Shown here in pieces: positions 8,938 through 9,255 of a DNA stretch of 9,255 nt. A program made the translations under genes and the position numbers. Every line of letters begins with the position of its first letter. Position 1 is the first letter of the stretch. Below the pieces are notes generated by a model that had not been told where the DNA came from, made no database searches, and saw only the letters and a program-made list of their open reading frames with translations. The stretch is from Thermohalobaculum sp035527255 (GTDB lineage Bacteria; Pseudomonadota; Alphaproteobacteria; Rhodobacterales; Rhodobacteraceae), in the NCBI GenBank assembly GCA_035527255.1, contig DATLAW010000250.1, positions 1 through 9,255 of the forward strand, written 5' to 3'.

Positions 8938-9053
8938 TTGTAGGATCCGTCCCCCTGGTAGCCAGCTCCGGAACTGTCGTCCAGTTGCTTTTTTTTAGCT
9001 GTCATCGAGGTCGGGCGCAACGTGCGCCCGACCAAATTGTGTGGAAGTTAACC
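8938..9053. other. Intergenic region between binding-protein and permease genes
   Basis: This 116-base gap holds an 11-bp perfect hairpin (9009-9033), a run of eight T on the plus strand (8989-8996; A8 in the minus-strand transcript) and the permease ribosome-binding region. It is the longest break in the transporter part of the cluster. I see no clear -35/-10 promoter for the minus strand in it. Confidence 0.6.
9009..9033 (-). promoter_or_regulatory. Perfect 11-bp mRNA hairpin after the binding-protein gene
   Basis: GGTCGGGCGCA at 9009-9019 pairs fully with TGCGCCCGACC at 9023-9033 around a 3-base loop. It starts about 20 bases after the stop of the substrate-binding-protein gene in transcript direction. 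No T-tract follows it on the minus strand, so it is more likely a 3' mRNA stabiliser or partial terminator that keeps the binding protein more abundant than the permeases. That arrangement is known from other binding-protein-dependent transporters. The role is inferred; the pairing is seen. Confidence 0.65.
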
Positions 9054-9255
9054 TTACTTCGCGTCCGACAGGAACCACTGCTGCGGCCGGTACGGGAAGG
9101 TCCGGTAGTACTCATAGGACCAGGTCTTGAACTCCGGGAAGTTCTTCAGCGCATTGCGATGATAGACCGGCGCCGGGGCCTGGACAGTACCGATAAACAG
9201 CAGGTTCTCGACCATCCCCTTGACCAGGCGCGCACCAATCTCGTCCGACTCGGGC
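9054..9255 (-). CDS. ABC transporter substrate-binding protein, family 5 (C-terminal fragment)
   Basis: The last 67 residues of a gene that enters from the right edge, read on the minus strand and ending in a TAA stop at 9056-9054. The visible sequence includes ENLLFIGTVQAPAPVYHRNA, then LKNFPEFKTWSYEYYRTFPY and finally RPQQWFLSDAK. A C-terminus of the form 'N-FIGTV--P-PV---N-LKN-P' followed by aromatic-rich residues and QWF is typical of periplasmic SBP family 5 (peptide, nickel, opine) proteins. It sits immediately upstream of the B-type permease, the expected first position of such an operon. It would capture the solute in the periplasm. The ligand-binding domains and signal peptide are outside the window, so the ligand cannot be judged, and the promoter of the operon is presumably also beyond this edge. 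Confidence 0.8.
   Translation of the reverse strand, partial: PESDEIGARLVKGMVENLLFIGTVQAPAPVYHRNALKNFPEFKTWSYEYYRTFPYRPQQWFLSDAK

Noticed and set aside
8972..8996. Terminator-like AACTG/CAGTT stem followed by eight T on the plus strand
   Set aside because: The stem is only 5 bp and A/T-rich, and no plus-strand gene ends upstream of it. The minus-strand transcript reads the tract as A, so it cannot terminate the operon.

Overview
The window is GC-rich, tightly packed bacterial DNA with strong GC-biased codon use. The genes look alphaproteobacterial, probably from a Rhodospirillales/Rhizobiales-like organism; that placement rests on protein style only, and no marker gene confirms it. No RNA gene, CRISPR array, insertion sequence or phage gene was seen.

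Layout: positions 2-1141 (+ strand) hold an aspartate-aminotransferase-type enzyme that lacks its first ~20 residues at the window edge. It converges on a long minus-strand cluster that fills the rest. Read in its own direction (right to left), the cluster holds: the C-terminus of a family 5 (peptide/nickel/opine type) substrate-binding protein (9255-9054, cut by the edge); two inner-membrane permeases (8937-7930 and 7928-6708); two ABC ATPases (6711-5713 and 5716-4700); a formylglycine-type sulfatase/phosphonate monoester hydrolase homologue (4661-3090); a DAO-family FAD oxidoreductase (3099-1759); and a small exported monoheme cytochrome c (1606-1214). Most junctions are very tight: ATGA overlaps at the permease-ATPase and ATPase-ATPase junctions, a 1-base gap between the permeases, and a 10-base overlap between hydrolase and oxidoreductase. 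This implies co-transcription and translational coupling. The only longer gaps are substrate-binding protein to permease (116 bases, with a perfect 11-bp hairpin) and oxidoreductase to cytochrome (152 bases, with a 24-base-period direct repeat).

How they may work together (inference): the binding protein and BCDF-type transporter import a small organic solute. The hydrolase would remove a sulfate or phosphonate/phosphate ester, and the FAD enzyme would oxidise the resulting amine or amino acid. The cytochrome could take electrons, but its membership of the same transcript is less certain. The substrate cannot be read from the sequence. The most interesting points are the linkage of the hydrolase and oxidoreductase to a full transporter, an active-site difference between this hydrolase and the characterised Rhizobium phosphonate monoester hydrolase, and an unusually long periplasmic insertion in the second permease.
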